Assembly (NCBI GenBank): GCA_964411665.1
Contig: CAYPMR010000001.1
Location: 62,001-126,000 of the forward strand
Direction: 5' to 3'
Length of the DNA: 64,000 nt
DNA from: CALFCE01 sp964411665
GTDB lineage: Bacteria; Pseudomonadota; Gammaproteobacteria; Granulosicoccales; Granulosicoccaceae
Shown here: positions 1 to 8,488 of the stretch, in pieces
How positions within the stretch are numbered: the first letter of the stretch is position 1
Layout: each line of letters starts with the position of its first letter
The notes under the pieces: generated by a model
The model's database searches: none
Told to the model about the DNA's origin: nothing
What the model saw: only the letters and a program-made list of their open reading frames with translations
Made by a program: the position numbers and the translations under genes

Positions 1-1569
1 ATCGAGATACCGACTTTCAAATTTGTGCGTGTCCTTGGCAAGTGCTTCAAGATCTGCCACGCCATAAAGACTGGCACCGGCGGCAAACATATCGTAGAAG
101 GCCATGGCACAAAGGACGGTATAACCACCCGCACTGCCGCCTCGAATCAACAATCGGTTCGCATCAACATCGCCACGGTTAGCAAGAAATTTCGCTGCAT
201 TGACACAATCGGCCACGTCGGCAACTCCCCACTTGCCCTCCAGCTTTTTACGGTAGGCTCGACCGAAACCGGAACTACCGCGATAGTTAACATCGACAAC
301 TGCAAATCCACGGCTGGTCCAAAATTGTCTGGAAAGATTCAAATGCGAGCGAGCTGCAGATGTGGGTCCACCGTGAGCCAACACAATTAACGGCGGTTTC
401 TCGCCATCGAGCGCTATGTAATCCGGATTGGCCGGCGGAAAAAACAAGGCCCAGGCCGTGTCACCATCACTGGTTGGAAATTCTATGGTCTCCGGCGTAC
501 CTAGATACTCAGCATCGAAATTGAGTGTTCTGGGTTCAACGATCTCGGCACCATTAAAAACTATCGCTGCCTCGCGTTGCCAGCTACAACCCACATAGGA
601 AAAAGTACCCTGGCAAGTTCGTAGCGCATGAAAGGCCGAGTACCGGTCTGCACCCTTAAGTGATTCAAGCCCTCGAGTGAAACGCGCAGCCAGCACATTA
701 GACTTATCGTCAAAACAGTAACGCGATAAACCAAACACCCACGGTGGGTAACCGATTTCACCATCAAAGACCTGCACAGGATCAGGACCTGCTTCACTGT
801 ACAAATGCCACAGATCATTTTTGTCTGACACGAAATGCAACACGCCTTCTGGCGAATATTCCGGTTGCACAATAGCCAGTCCTTCTCCTCCTGCTATAAC
901 TTGAGGTTGGGTGGATGAACAACTGTCTGCTGTGGTTGTTAACTCAGCCTGCAACAGCTCGGTATCGTCCCACGGCATGTTCGGATGATTCCATTGCACC
1001 CAGCATAATCGCATACCATCCGGTGACACTCTTGGAGAACCATAAAAGTCAGCTCCTTCAGCCAATGTCACTAACTGCATTGAGCCGTCAGTCGGGATAG
1101 CGACCACCGAGTTAACAGGCTCACCACCAGACTCACTGTGTTTCTCACAAACAGCCAGTAACCAATGATCATCTGGTGTGGGGCGTAAATCTGCAAAGCG
1201 TAATCCGCCTTTGACCGAAGGTTGCGGAGTTAGCAGGCGAATAGACTCGGCCGATGCATCATCGCTTATAACCCGTACGCGCTGATCAGCATAATCGACA
1301 TAGAATGCCTGGCCTTTCTCGGCCCACCAACTACCACCGCCATATTCGTGTACCGTTGTGCGCACATTTGCATCCGCTGGCGTGATCTCCCGAATGCGAC
1401 CATCCTGCCAATGCATCAGGACATTACGTCCCCCTTCGGTGGGGCGGGATTCAACCCACCAACAGGCGTCTTTTTCGGGTATAACCTCTGATATCCCTCT
1501 TGCACCATCAAGCAACAACTCTGTCGTGATGGCTGACTCCCAAGTGCCACAGGCTCGCTTTTGTTTCAT
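1..1569 (-). CDS. S9-family prolyl oligopeptidase / acylaminoacyl peptidase, 3' end cut off
   Basis: An open minus-strand frame runs without a stop from an ATG at 1569 to the window edge, giving 523 residues; family members are usually about 620-660, so roughly the last 100 are missing. The N-terminal part reads as a beta-propeller, and from about residue 385 an alpha/beta hydrolase domain begins with an oxyanion motif AHGGPT and the nucleophile motif RGGSAGGY (Ser about 479). The Asp and His of the triad lie outside the window. No signal peptide is seen, so a cytoplasmic peptidase acting on short peptides or blocked N-termini is expected. It starts 135 bp from a divergent operator and ArsR gene. 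Family is secure, substrate unknown. Confidence 0.9.
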   Translation of the reverse strand, partial: MKQKRACGTWESAITTELLLDGARGISEVIPEKDACWWVESRPTEGGRNVLMHWQDGRIREITPADANVRTTVHEYGGGSWWAEKGQAFYVDYADQRVRVISDDASAESIRLLTPQPSVKGGLRFADLRPTPDDHWLLAVCEKHSESGGEPVNSVVAIPTDGSMQLVTLAEGADFYGSPRVSPDGMRLCWVQWNHPNMPWDDTELLQAELTTTADSCSSTQPQVIAGGEGLAIVQPEYSPEGVLHFVSDKNDLWHLYSEAGPDPVQVFDGEIGYPPWVFGLSRYCFDDKSNVLAARFTRGLESLKGADRYSAFHALRTCQGTFSYVGCSWQREAAIVFNGAEIVEPRTLNFDAEYLGTPETIEFPTSDGDTAWALFFPPANPDYIALDGEKPPLIVLAHGGPTSAARSHLNLSRQFWTSRGFAVVDVNYRGSSGFGRAYRKKLEGKWGVADVADCVNAAKFLANRGDVDANRLLIRGGSAGGYTVLCAMAFYDMFAAGASLYGVADLEALAKDTHKFESRYLD

Positions 1570-1703
1570 ATTTCAGACAATAGTTTGTATCAACAGACGT
1601 TCACGATAGGCGTACCGGGCGTCAGCTGCAAGTGTTATGCGGAATGTGACACAGAGCGTAAACCACTGGCTCAAACACATTGATCACAACTAAATATTCG
1701 CAT

Positions 1704-1733
1704 TATTTCTATATTTTGCTAAATATAGAAATA
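1704..1733. promoter_or_regulatory. 13-bp inverted repeat, probable ArsR operator
   Basis: TATTTCTATATTT (1704-1716) and its exact reverse complement (1721-1733) are separated by 4 bp. The dyad lies just upstream of the ArsR gene and 135 bp from the divergent S9 peptidase start. Size and A+T content match ArsR-family operators, so autoregulation, and perhaps control of the peptidase, is inferred. Confidence 0.6.
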
Positions 1734-1771
1734 TACAAATGAAATTGTTCTCTGGGCAGACAATTGTCGTG

Positions 1772-2101
1772 ATGAAAAAACCGGAAATTCGCCGAGCCAG
1801 CGTGCCAGCAGTATCAAATGTCGCTGCAGCTGCAGCCTTTGCAGCACTTGGATCGGAACAACGACTTGAGCTGTTGCGCTCACTGACGCGCGCCGGTTCG
1901 AAGGGATTAGCCACCGGCGAGCTCGGTGCTCGAGCCGGCGTGTCAGGGGCAACGCTGACACATCATTTGAAGGTGTTGACCGATGCAGGGCTGATCACCC
2001 AGGCCAGGCATGGGCGTTTTATCGTATGCACCGCGATGGCATTTAATCTTATAGGTGGCCTGGCCGACTATCTGACATCACAATGTTGTGCAGATAGGTA
2101 A
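1772..2101 (+). CDS. ArsR-family winged-helix transcriptional regulator
   Basis: Small DNA-binding repressor of 109 residues from this start. The fold is visible as ALGSEQRLELL (helix 1), a recognition helix around GVSGATLTHHLKVL and a wing ending near RHGRFIV. The classical ArsR metal-binding CVCDL motif after helix 3 is absent (the corresponding stretch is ELGARAGVS), so the ligand is probably not arsenite; the CC pair near the C-terminus could sense metal or redox but this is speculative. An in-frame ATG at 1739 would add 11 residues, but it sits 5 bp after the operator dyad with no Shine-Dalgarno, so the internal start is preferred. Confidence 0.8.
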   Translation: MKKPEIRRASVPAVSNVAAAAAFAALGSEQRLELLRSLTRAGSKGLATGELGARAGVSGATLTHHLKVLTDAGLITQARHGRFIVCTAMAFNLIGGLADYLTSQCCADR

Positions 2102-2218
2102 GTCCGTTATTGCTCCTCGTCAAAAAGGTGTTGTGAAGATTCTGTTGGTCAGACAGCCAGACATCGGCAAGATGTGCAAGGGGCATTAGCCGTATTGCCA
2201 ATGAGACATTGTAATTAC

Positions 2219-2986
2219 TCAGTGAGCTTTGTCTGCTATGCACCGATTGATTCCTTTAAGTAATTCATCGAATCTTGCAGGTGGTTCACGATCTGAGATC
2301 AGAATGTCTTTTACACGAAGAACCGGCTGCCGCAGGGCTGGTCTGCGTTCCAGAGACTCAAACTTGGAATGATCCACAGCCATTATTGTTTGTGAGGCGA
2401 TCTCGAACATCGCATTTGCAATATCAACTTCACATTGTTCGTGCACAAGAAATCCCTTGTTCGGATCGACCATTGAGGCTGAAAGCAAAGCATAGTCAAC
2501 TTGCATCCGTTCAATCACCTCAAAAGCAGAACGATCAAAAGCGGCGCCGTCATGATCACGAAGCTGAGTACCGGCCATGGCTACTCTGTTGCCCGGAATT
2601 ATAGCCAGAGTACTGGCAACAAAAGCAGAATTGGTCACTACAGTAAGCTTCTTGCGCGAACGTAGTGCCAATGCAATGTAGCCAGAGGTTGATCCAGTGT
2701 CGATTGCAATACTCGACTCGTCTTTAATAATTTCCACAGCCTTTCTGGCAATGGCAACCTTGCTATCCCGGTTCAGGCTCATACGTGCCAGAAAGGGTGG
2801 GTCAGACGCAATGCGGTTCGAAACCAGGGCACCGTGCACCTTGGTCAGCCTTCCGCTTTCCACGAGTGGCTGGGATACTCGGCGCACGGTTTGATCTGAT
2901 ACGCCCAGTATCCGGGACAGTTCAAGAACTGTTACCGTTCCATGCATATCTACAGCCTGTAGAATGTGTTCTTTGTGTTTTGACAT
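2219..2986 (-). CDS. DeoR-family transcriptional regulator
   Basis: Sugar-phosphate-type repressor of 255 residues. An N-terminal DeoR helix-turn-helix (VLELSRILGVSDQTVRR, about residues 20-35) is followed by the effector domain with the family pattern IAIDTGSTSGYIA and KLTVVTNS, and a late MAVDHSKF segment typical of DeoR/GlpR proteins. The start at 2986 is chosen because AAGGG precedes it by 6 bases; an upstream in-frame start at 3028 has no ribosome site. It is divergent from the methylated-amine import operon beginning at 3561, with a dyad at 3497-3514 as a candidate operator, so local control of that operon is plausible but not shown. Confidence 0.87.
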   Translation of the reverse strand: MSKHKEHILQAVDMHGTVTVLELSRILGVSDQTVRRVSQPLVESGRLTKVHGALVSNRIASDPPFLARMSLNRDSKVAIARKAVEIIKDESSIAIDTGSTSGYIALALRSRKKLTVVTNSAFVASTLAIIPGNRVAMAGTQLRDHDGAAFDRSAFEVIERMQVDYALLSASMVDPNKGFLVHEQCEVDIANAMFEIASQTIMAVDHSKFESLERRPALRQPVLRVKDILISDREPPARFDELLKGINRCIADKAH

Positions 2987-3496
2987 GTTTACCCTTACAC
3001 CGCGACATTCAGTGATAGGAAAATCCATTTTTTATCTGGCATTTGAAAACGTCATAAATCAGAAATATTAATGCTGTAACGGCGCAATAGCCGCTCTTCA
3101 CTCATCAATTAACAAAGCGCAAAGCGACCATCTGTGCCAAGCAGCTGTGGAGTCAGGGTACTCGGGACCCACCCGTCTGCACTGACAAGGCATCACCCTG
3201 CCAATCAGTAAATCAGTAAATCAGTAAAAGCGCTAACCCTGTTGATGTCTCCGGTACAGTACCCGCCCAGCCCTGGCCCGCCCGACTAAACATGATCCAA
3301 AGGCAGACATGCGGATCATGCTCGGTTGCGGAGCCTGCGCATTCAGAAGCTTCAAGAACACGCCAAACGCTGGCAAGCCTAACTCATCTTCACCAGTGGC
3401 CTAATGTTTCGCGATTAAATCGCCTCTCATTATCAACTAAAAACAACATAAATTAAATTGATATGTTGAACTTTGTTGATTTGAATGGCAAAGACT
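2987..3496. other. Intergenic region with a triple 8-bp repeat and a degenerate palindrome copy
   Basis: About 510 bp without a convincing gene. It holds three perfect tandem copies of AATCAGTA (3203-3226), an inverted repeat CATGATCC / GGATCATG (3291-3298 / 3313-3320, 14-nt loop), and a half-copy of the GGAGCCTGCG palindrome (3330-3351) that occurs in full at 13466-13512. Confidence 0.5.
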
Positions 3497-3514
3497 GTTC
3501 AAATACATTTGAAC
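3497..3514. promoter_or_regulatory. Dyad GTTCAAAT-AC-ATTTGAAC, candidate operator
   Basis: A perfect 8+8 bp inverted repeat with 2-bp spacer lies 46 bp upstream of the binding-protein start at 3561. Further TTTGAA / TTCAAA half-sites flank it. Position between a divergent DeoR gene and a transport operon suggests an operator; which regulator binds is inferred only. Confidence 0.5.
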
Positions 3515-3560
3515 GAGATTCGTGTCGTTAGGGCACGGATTCAAGCCACGGAGAAATCAA

Positions 3561-4493
3561 ATGAAACATCTTCCAATAATCGCCGCCGCACTTATCATGG
3601 CGTCCCCGATCCATGCGCAGGAATCCACTGATCCGATCAAATTGACACTCCATGACTGGTCCGGCCAGCTAATCACAACAACGCTGATGGGCGAGGTGCT
3701 GAAGGAGGCCGGATACAATATCGAATACGTACAGGCCGACTACATCGCGCAGTTCGCAGGGTTGAAAACCGGTGATTTACACGTTGCCATGGAGATTTGG
3801 GAAACCACTGGCCGAGAGGCCATGGATGAGGCGACTGGCACTGGTAAAGTTGTTAATTTGGGTGAAACCGGTATGCAAGCGATCGAAGAATGGTGGTACC
3901 CCGCCTACATGGAAGAACGTTGCCCGGGTTTACCCGATTGGGAAGCATTAAAAGAGTGTGCCTCCGAGTTTTCAACGCCTGAAACAGCGCCACTAGGACG
4001 ATACCTGGGTGGTCCCGTTACATGGGGTGGTTTCGATGACGAGCGTGTAGAAGCACTTGAGCTGGATTTTGAAGTGATACATGCAGGCACTGATGCAGCG
4101 CTTTTCGCCGAACTCGAATCGGCCTATCAACGCAAAGATCCCATAATGTTATGGATTTATTCTCCGCACTGGGCACCATCAAAATACGAAGGCAGCTTTG
4201 TTGAATTCCCCGAGTATTCCAGCGAATGCTACAACGATCCATCGGCAGGGATAAACCCGGATGCCGCTTATGATTGCGGAAAACCAACCGGCCCGATTTG
4301 GAAAGTATCCTGGGCTGGACTGGCTGATAAATGGCCCAACGCCGCCGATACTATCAAGAACTTCAACATCAGCAATGCGGACATGGGAGCAATGGTCGCA
4401 GATGTTGATCTCAACGGGAAGACCGTAGAAGAGACTGTTGCTGCGTGGATGGATGCTAACACCGATAATTGGTCTGGCTGGATCGCAAAGTAA
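3561..4493 (+). CDS. OpuAC/ProX-type substrate-binding protein of a quaternary-amine ABC importer
   Basis: Periplasmic receptor of 310 residues with a signal peptide cut after about residue 19 (SPIHA). The mature part begins LTLHDWSGQL, the start of an OpuAC fold, and is rich in Trp and Tyr (EIWETTG, EEWWYPAYM, MLWIYSPHW), as expected for cation-pi boxes that hold trimethylammonium groups. ATG at 3561 is preceded by GGAG at 9 bases; an upstream GTG at 3522 is less likely. It is first in an operon with an ATPase and a fused permease, an order like OpuA/ProU and the marine TMAO importer TmoXWV. Likely ligands are glycine betaine, choline, carnitine, dimethylglycine or TMAO; sequence alone does not decide. 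Confidence 0.88.
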   Translation: MKHLPIIAAALIMASPIHAQESTDPIKLTLHDWSGQLITTTLMGEVLKEAGYNIEYVQADYIAQFAGLKTGDLHVAMEIWETTGREAMDEATGTGKVVNLGETGMQAIEEWWYPAYMEERCPGLPDWEALKECASEFSTPETAPLGRYLGGPVTWGGFDDERVEALELDFEVIHAGTDAALFAELESAYQRKDPIMLWIYSPHWAPSKYEGSFVEFPEYSSECYNDPSAGINPDAAYDCGKPTGPIWKVSWAGLADKWPNAADTIKNFNISNADMGAMVADVDLNGKTVEETVAAWMDANTDNWSGWIAK

Positions 4494-4516
4494 CAAAAAC
4501 GTTGTGATGTAAAACC

Positions 4517-4543
4517 GTGCGTGCGCTGTTCAAGCGCACGCAC
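4517..4543 (+). terminator. Perfect 11-bp stem-loop between binding-protein and ATPase genes
   Basis: GTGCGTGCGCT (4517-4527) pairs exactly with 4533-4543 across a 5-nt loop. No U-run follows, so this is more likely a 3'-end stabilising or partial attenuation hairpin that keeps the receptor mRNA abundant relative to the downstream genes. The other ABC operon has the same arrangement at 19822-19842. Confidence 0.55.
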
Positions 4544-4612
4544 AAATCCCAGTCAGAATTTACCGCCGCTCACCAGGGGGTTGCAGCTGACTCTGCCACT
4601 AACAGACCCCAT

Positions 4613-5626
4613 ATGGATAATTCGATCATTCTAGAGTGCCGTGATGTTTGGAAAATCTACGGCAACGGCGCAGAGAACTATCTATCGCGAAATCCGAAAC
4701 CGCAAAAAGATGATCTGAAAAAGGCCGGCCTGATAGCAGCAATACGCGAAGTAAACGTGCAGATCCGGCAGGGTGAAATTTTCGTCATCATGGGCCTGTC
4801 TGGATCAGGCAAATCAACGCTGGTACGCTGCCTGTCAAGACTGATTGACTCCACCGCAGGCGAGGTTTTTTTTGAAGGTAAAAACCTGTTGCAAATGGAT
4901 GCTGCCGAACTGATCAAAATCCGGCGGACAAAAATGGGTATGGTATTTCAGCAGTTCGCCCTGCTCCCGCATTTGACTGTGCTGGAGAATACCGCTTTTC
5001 CACTTGATGTTCAGGGCGTGGACAAGGCGACGCGAGAAAAACGCGCACATGAAGTCATAGAGCTGGTCGGCCTTGCCGGTCGCGAAAGTTACTATCCACG
5101 AGAACTGTCGGGCGGACAACAACAACGGGTCGGGATTGCCCGGTCGTTGATCGTCGAGCCTGATCTGTGGTTTTTGGACGAGCCATTTTCTGCACTTGAC
5201 CCCTTGATCCGACGGGAAATGCAGGACGAATTTATTCGCCTGCAAAATCTGTTGCACAAGACCATTGTGTTTATCACTCACGATTTCGATGAAGCTATTC
5301 GTCTGGCTGATCGAATAGCGGTAATGAAGGACGGTGCAATTCAACAGATCGCCACCCCTGAGGAACTGCTCCTTAATCCTGCTACTGAATACGTTGCAGA
5401 ATTTATCCAACACGTAAACCGCTCAAAAGTGATCACTGCGGAGTCGATTTCAGTACCTGCGAGTAGTGAAACTTTTGCCGGCACGGTGGCTCACGATGAT
5501 CTGATAGACAAGATAGCAGATCAGGTTGAGGCAGCTGAGATGCCTTTTGCAGTTACCAAAGACGGCAATGTAATCGGTCAGTTAACAAGGCAGTCTGTTG
5601 TTGACGTACTTGTCGGGCGTCGATAA
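4613..5626 (+). CDS. Quaternary-amine ABC importer, ATP-binding subunit (ProV/OpuAA-like)
   Basis: Energises uptake of the compound bound by the preceding receptor. Walker A GLSGSGKS (about residues 61-68), Q-loop VFQQFALLPH, signature LSGGQQQRVG and Walker B/D-loop FLDEPFSALD are intact. The long lead-in before Walker A and a C-terminal CBS-like regulatory region after about residue 250 are characteristic of the ProV branch. ATG at 4613 is chosen because the longer frame from 4517 would be translated from the intercistronic hairpin. 337 residues; it abuts the permease gene directly (stop then GTG). Confidence 0.9.
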   Translation: MDNSIILECRDVWKIYGNGAENYLSRNPKPQKDDLKKAGLIAAIREVNVQIRQGEIFVIMGLSGSGKSTLVRCLSRLIDSTAGEVFFEGKNLLQMDAAELIKIRRTKMGMVFQQFALLPHLTVLENTAFPLDVQGVDKATREKRAHEVIELVGLAGRESYYPRELSGGQQQRVGIARSLIVEPDLWFLDEPFSALDPLIRREMQDEFIRLQNLLHKTIVFITHDFDEAIRLADRIAVMKDGAIQQIATPEELLLNPATEYVAEFIQHVNRSKVITAESISVPASSETFAGTVAHDDLIDKIADQVEAAEMPFAVTKDGNVIGQLTRQSVVDVLVGRR

Positions 5627-7609
5627 GTGCTGAGAATTTTAAAATCCGGCTATGCCTTTTGGGGCTTGTTGTTTGTTCTGACCTGGTGTTTATCTAACTG
5701 GTCCTTCGCCTTGTATAAAGCACTGGATGCGCGCTGGATCATTCGTTTTCCAAAGAAATGGCAACTGGGTCTGGACGATAAAATCAGTGATTTTCTAAAC
5801 TGGCTGGTTGAGAGTGCGGGTTTTTATTTTTTCTCTTTCAAAGATCTTACCCGCGGCATCGCAGCATTCATCGAAGCGCCCTATCAATTTGCCCGTAATC
5901 TATTAATTGAGGGGTTTTCGTCTGGCTTCGGTGATTCCACCATCGAATATATGCCGTCATTGAGCTGGATAGCTGTGATTGTTTGCGTCGCAGCAATTGG
6001 CCGTTTCGCACGCGACTGGTCCCTTGCCGCACTGGTTGGCGTATGTTTTCTCTATCTGGCTGTCTTTGGTCAATGGGAAAGTGCCATGGTGACACTGTCA
6101 TCGATCGTGATAGCGGTGCCGATCGGCATTATTGGTGGTTTGCTATTAGGTATCACAGCTTACCGTTACGAGTGGTTCAACCTGGCGCTGCGACCCATCC
6201 TTGACCTGATGCAAACCGTGCCGGTTTTTGCCTACCTGGTACCCGTTCTAATTCTGTTCGGTTTCGGCCCGGTAGCAGCACTGGTTGCTACCGTCATCTA
6301 CGCTATGCCTCCGATGGTACGGGTAACAATTGTTGCGCTGCAATCCGTACCCGATGAGTTGCTTGAAGCGGGCTGCATGGCTGGATGCACACCTCGACAA
6401 ATTATGTGGAAAGTATTGGTGCCGTCCGCTACTCCAACACTGATGGTGGGCGTCAATCAAGTCATCATGCTGTCACTGAACATGGTGATCATTGCGTCGA
6501 TGATTGGCGCTGGCGGATTGGGATTCGATGTTCTCGGTTCACTGCGGCGCCTCGATATCGGTGCAGGTATTGAAGCGGGATTGGCAATTGTTGTAATGGC
6601 TATTGCTCTTGACCGGGTCAGTCAGGCGTTTTCCGAACGTAAGGTGACGACAGGCAAATCCGGTAATTTATTCCAGCGCTATCCTTTGCGTAGCGCAGCG
6701 CTGATAGTCACACTGATAGTTCTGGTCGCCGGGCGTTTTGTACCCGCCTTGCAGAGCTACCCTGATAGTTTGACGATCACGACCGGCCCGTTTTGGTCGG
6801 ATACTATCAAATGGATAAACATTAACTTTTTCGACACCTTTGAGGCCATCAAGGTGGTGATCCTGCAGTGGATATTACTACCGGTGAAAGGGTTTTTCAC
6901 CGGCATACCCTGGGCATGGGGCATAGTCTGTACCGGATTGATTGGATGGCGTGTTGGCGGCTGGAAACTGGGCATCACATCCGCATTGATGATGATGTTT
7001 ATAGCCGCCAGTGGTCTGTGGGCGAAAGCCATGATCACCATTTATCTGTGCAGTGTTTCAGTTTTTATTGCCACACTAATTGGCATTCCGCTGGGGATCT
7101 GGGCGGCAGAAAAACCACGCGCTGGAAAAATCATCCTCGGTTTTATGGATACACTTCAGACCCTGCCGAGCTTCGTGTATCTGATTCCCGTGATCATGCT
7201 GTTCCGGGTAGGCGATTTCAGCGCCATGATCGCCGTGGTTTTGTATGCACTTGCTCCCGCAGTACGCTACGCCGCCCATGGCCTCAGTGAAGTACCCGAA
7301 CAGTTGATCGAAGCAGGCCGAATGGCAGGCTGTACGCCAGGTCAAATTCTGCGCCGAATCAAGCTACCACTGGCGACACCGCATCTCTTGCTGGGATTGA
7401 ACCAGACCACCATGCTGGCTTTGTCGATGCTGGTTATTACTGCATTGGTTGGCACCCGCGATCTGGGACAAGAGGTGTATATCGCCCTCACCAAAGCCAA
7501 CGCCGGTGCAGGTATTGTCGCCGGCTTGTCAGTCGCATTCATTGCCATTATTGCTGACCGCGTGGTGAATGCTCTAGCCAATCAACAGCGCGAGAGGTTG
7601 GGATTATGA
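5627..7609 (+). CDS. Fused double permease of the quaternary-amine ABC importer
   Basis: 660 residues carrying two complete ProW-type membrane domains in tandem instead of one. Each half has its own coupling-loop motif: LLEAGCMAGCTPRQI in the first half and LIEAGRMAGCTPGQI in the second, followed by similar PxATPxLxxGxNQ segments. One polypeptide can therefore supply both membrane halves. The start is GTG directly after the ATPase stop, and the end overlaps the next start by ATGA. A long N-terminal stretch (about residues 1-110) precedes the first permease domain. Single-domain ProW is the usual form; fused forms occur in TmoV-like transporters as I recall them. Confidence 0.9.
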   Translation: MLRILKSGYAFWGLLFVLTWCLSNWSFALYKALDARWIIRFPKKWQLGLDDKISDFLNWLVESAGFYFFSFKDLTRGIAAFIEAPYQFARNLLIEGFSSGFGDSTIEYMPSLSWIAVIVCVAAIGRFARDWSLAALVGVCFLYLAVFGQWESAMVTLSSIVIAVPIGIIGGLLLGITAYRYEWFNLALRPILDLMQTVPVFAYLVPVLILFGFGPVAALVATVIYAMPPMVRVTIVALQSVPDELLEAGCMAGCTPRQIMWKVLVPSATPTLMVGVNQVIMLSLNMVIIASMIGAGGLGFDVLGSLRRLDIGAGIEAGLAIVVMAIALDRVSQAFSERKVTTGKSGNLFQRYPLRSAALIVTLIVLVAGRFVPALQSYPDSLTITTGPFWSDTIKWININFFDTFEAIKVVILQWILLPVKGFFTGIPWAWGIVCTGLIGWRVGGWKLGITSALMMMFIAASGLWAKAMITIYLCSVSVFIATLIGIPLGIWAAEKPRAGKIILGFMDTLQTLPSFVYLIPVIMLFRVGDFSAMIAVVLYALAPAVRYAAHGLSEVPEQLIEAGRMAGCTPGQILRRIKLPLATPHLLLGLNQTTMLALSMLVITALVGTRDLGQEVYIALTKANAGAGIVAGLSVAFIAIIADRVVNALANQQRERLGL

Positions 7610-8481
7610 AAAACGAAATTGAAAATCAAGTTGCCGCACTTGCATGCTTTAAAGATCCGCAGGAAATAACACCTCTGGCTGGCGGGTTGACCAATGTCAA
7701 CGTGCTGGTCACCGATGGTGACAATAAATACGTGGTACGCCTGGGCGCAGACATTCCAGAACACGGCGTGATGCGCTGGAATGAATTAGCATTATCTACT
7801 GCAGCAAGCCGTGCTGGATTATCACCCAATGTGATTCATCACGAGCCTGGGGTATTGGTACTGGATTTCATCGACGCAAAAACCTTTACGCAAGCTGATG
7901 TAGTGGACCCGGTTAACTTGCCACGCATCATCGAACTCATTGCACAGGTACATCGTGAGCTGGACTCACACTTAGCGCAACCTGCATTGGTGTTCTGGCC
8001 CTACCACGTAAATCGCACCTATATTTCGCGGCTCGTAGCGGATGGATCAACACACAACAAGGCATTGCCGGCGATGCTGGCCTTAAATAATCGACTGGAA
8101 GCTGCGACCGGCAAAATCGATCTTGTTATTGGTCATAACGACCTTCTGGCTGCCAACATTCTGGACGATGGAAAACAACTGTGGCTTATCGACTGGGAGT
8201 ATGGCGGATTCAACTCACCATTATTCGATCTTGCCGGACTAGCATCCAACAACGGGCTGTCACAGCAGCAGGAGTTTGCAATGCTCACACAATACTTCGG
8301 CACAGAAGATAGCTCCCGATGGCGCTCTTATAACGCACTCAAGTGTAGCTCTCTAATGCGAGAAACACTGTGGTCGATGACCTCTGAAATCCATTCGAAA
8401 CTAGACGAGGATTACGCCAGTTACTCCGCCGAGAACATGGAGAAGTTAAATTCAGCGATCGCCGATTTTGATCAACTATAG
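7606..8481 (+). CDS. Choline/ethanolamine-kinase-like phosphotransferase
   Basis: 291-residue small-molecule kinase of the aminoglycoside-phosphotransferase fold. The catalytic loop GHNDLLAANIL (Asp about 179, Asn about 184) and the metal-binding LIDWEYGG (Asp about 196) match the choline kinase pattern, and FNSPLFDLAGLASNN follows as in that family. It overlaps the importer permease by 4 bp, so it belongs to the same operon and probably phosphorylates the imported compound or a demethylation product with a hydroxyl group. True choline kinase activity is possible but not provable here; other amino-alcohol substrates fit equally. Confidence 0.8.
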   Translation: MKNEIENQVAALACFKDPQEITPLAGGLTNVNVLVTDGDNKYVVRLGADIPEHGVMRWNELALSTAASRAGLSPNVIHHEPGVLVLDFIDAKTFTQADVVDPVNLPRIIELIAQVHRELDSHLAQPALVFWPYHVNRTYISRLVADGSTHNKALPAMLALNNRLEAATGKIDLVIGHNDLLAANILDDGKQLWLIDWEYGGFNSPLFDLAGLASNNGLSQQQEFAMLTQYFGTEDSSRWRSYNALKCSSLMRETLWSMTSEIHSKLDEDYASYSAENMEKLNSAIADFDQL

Positions 8482-8488
8482 GTTTTTT

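Noticed and set aside
3291..3320. Inverted repeat CATGATCC / GGATCATG as a terminator or operator
   Set aside because: Only 8-bp arms with a 14-nt loop, no U-run and over 200 bp from any start; reported only as part of the gap.
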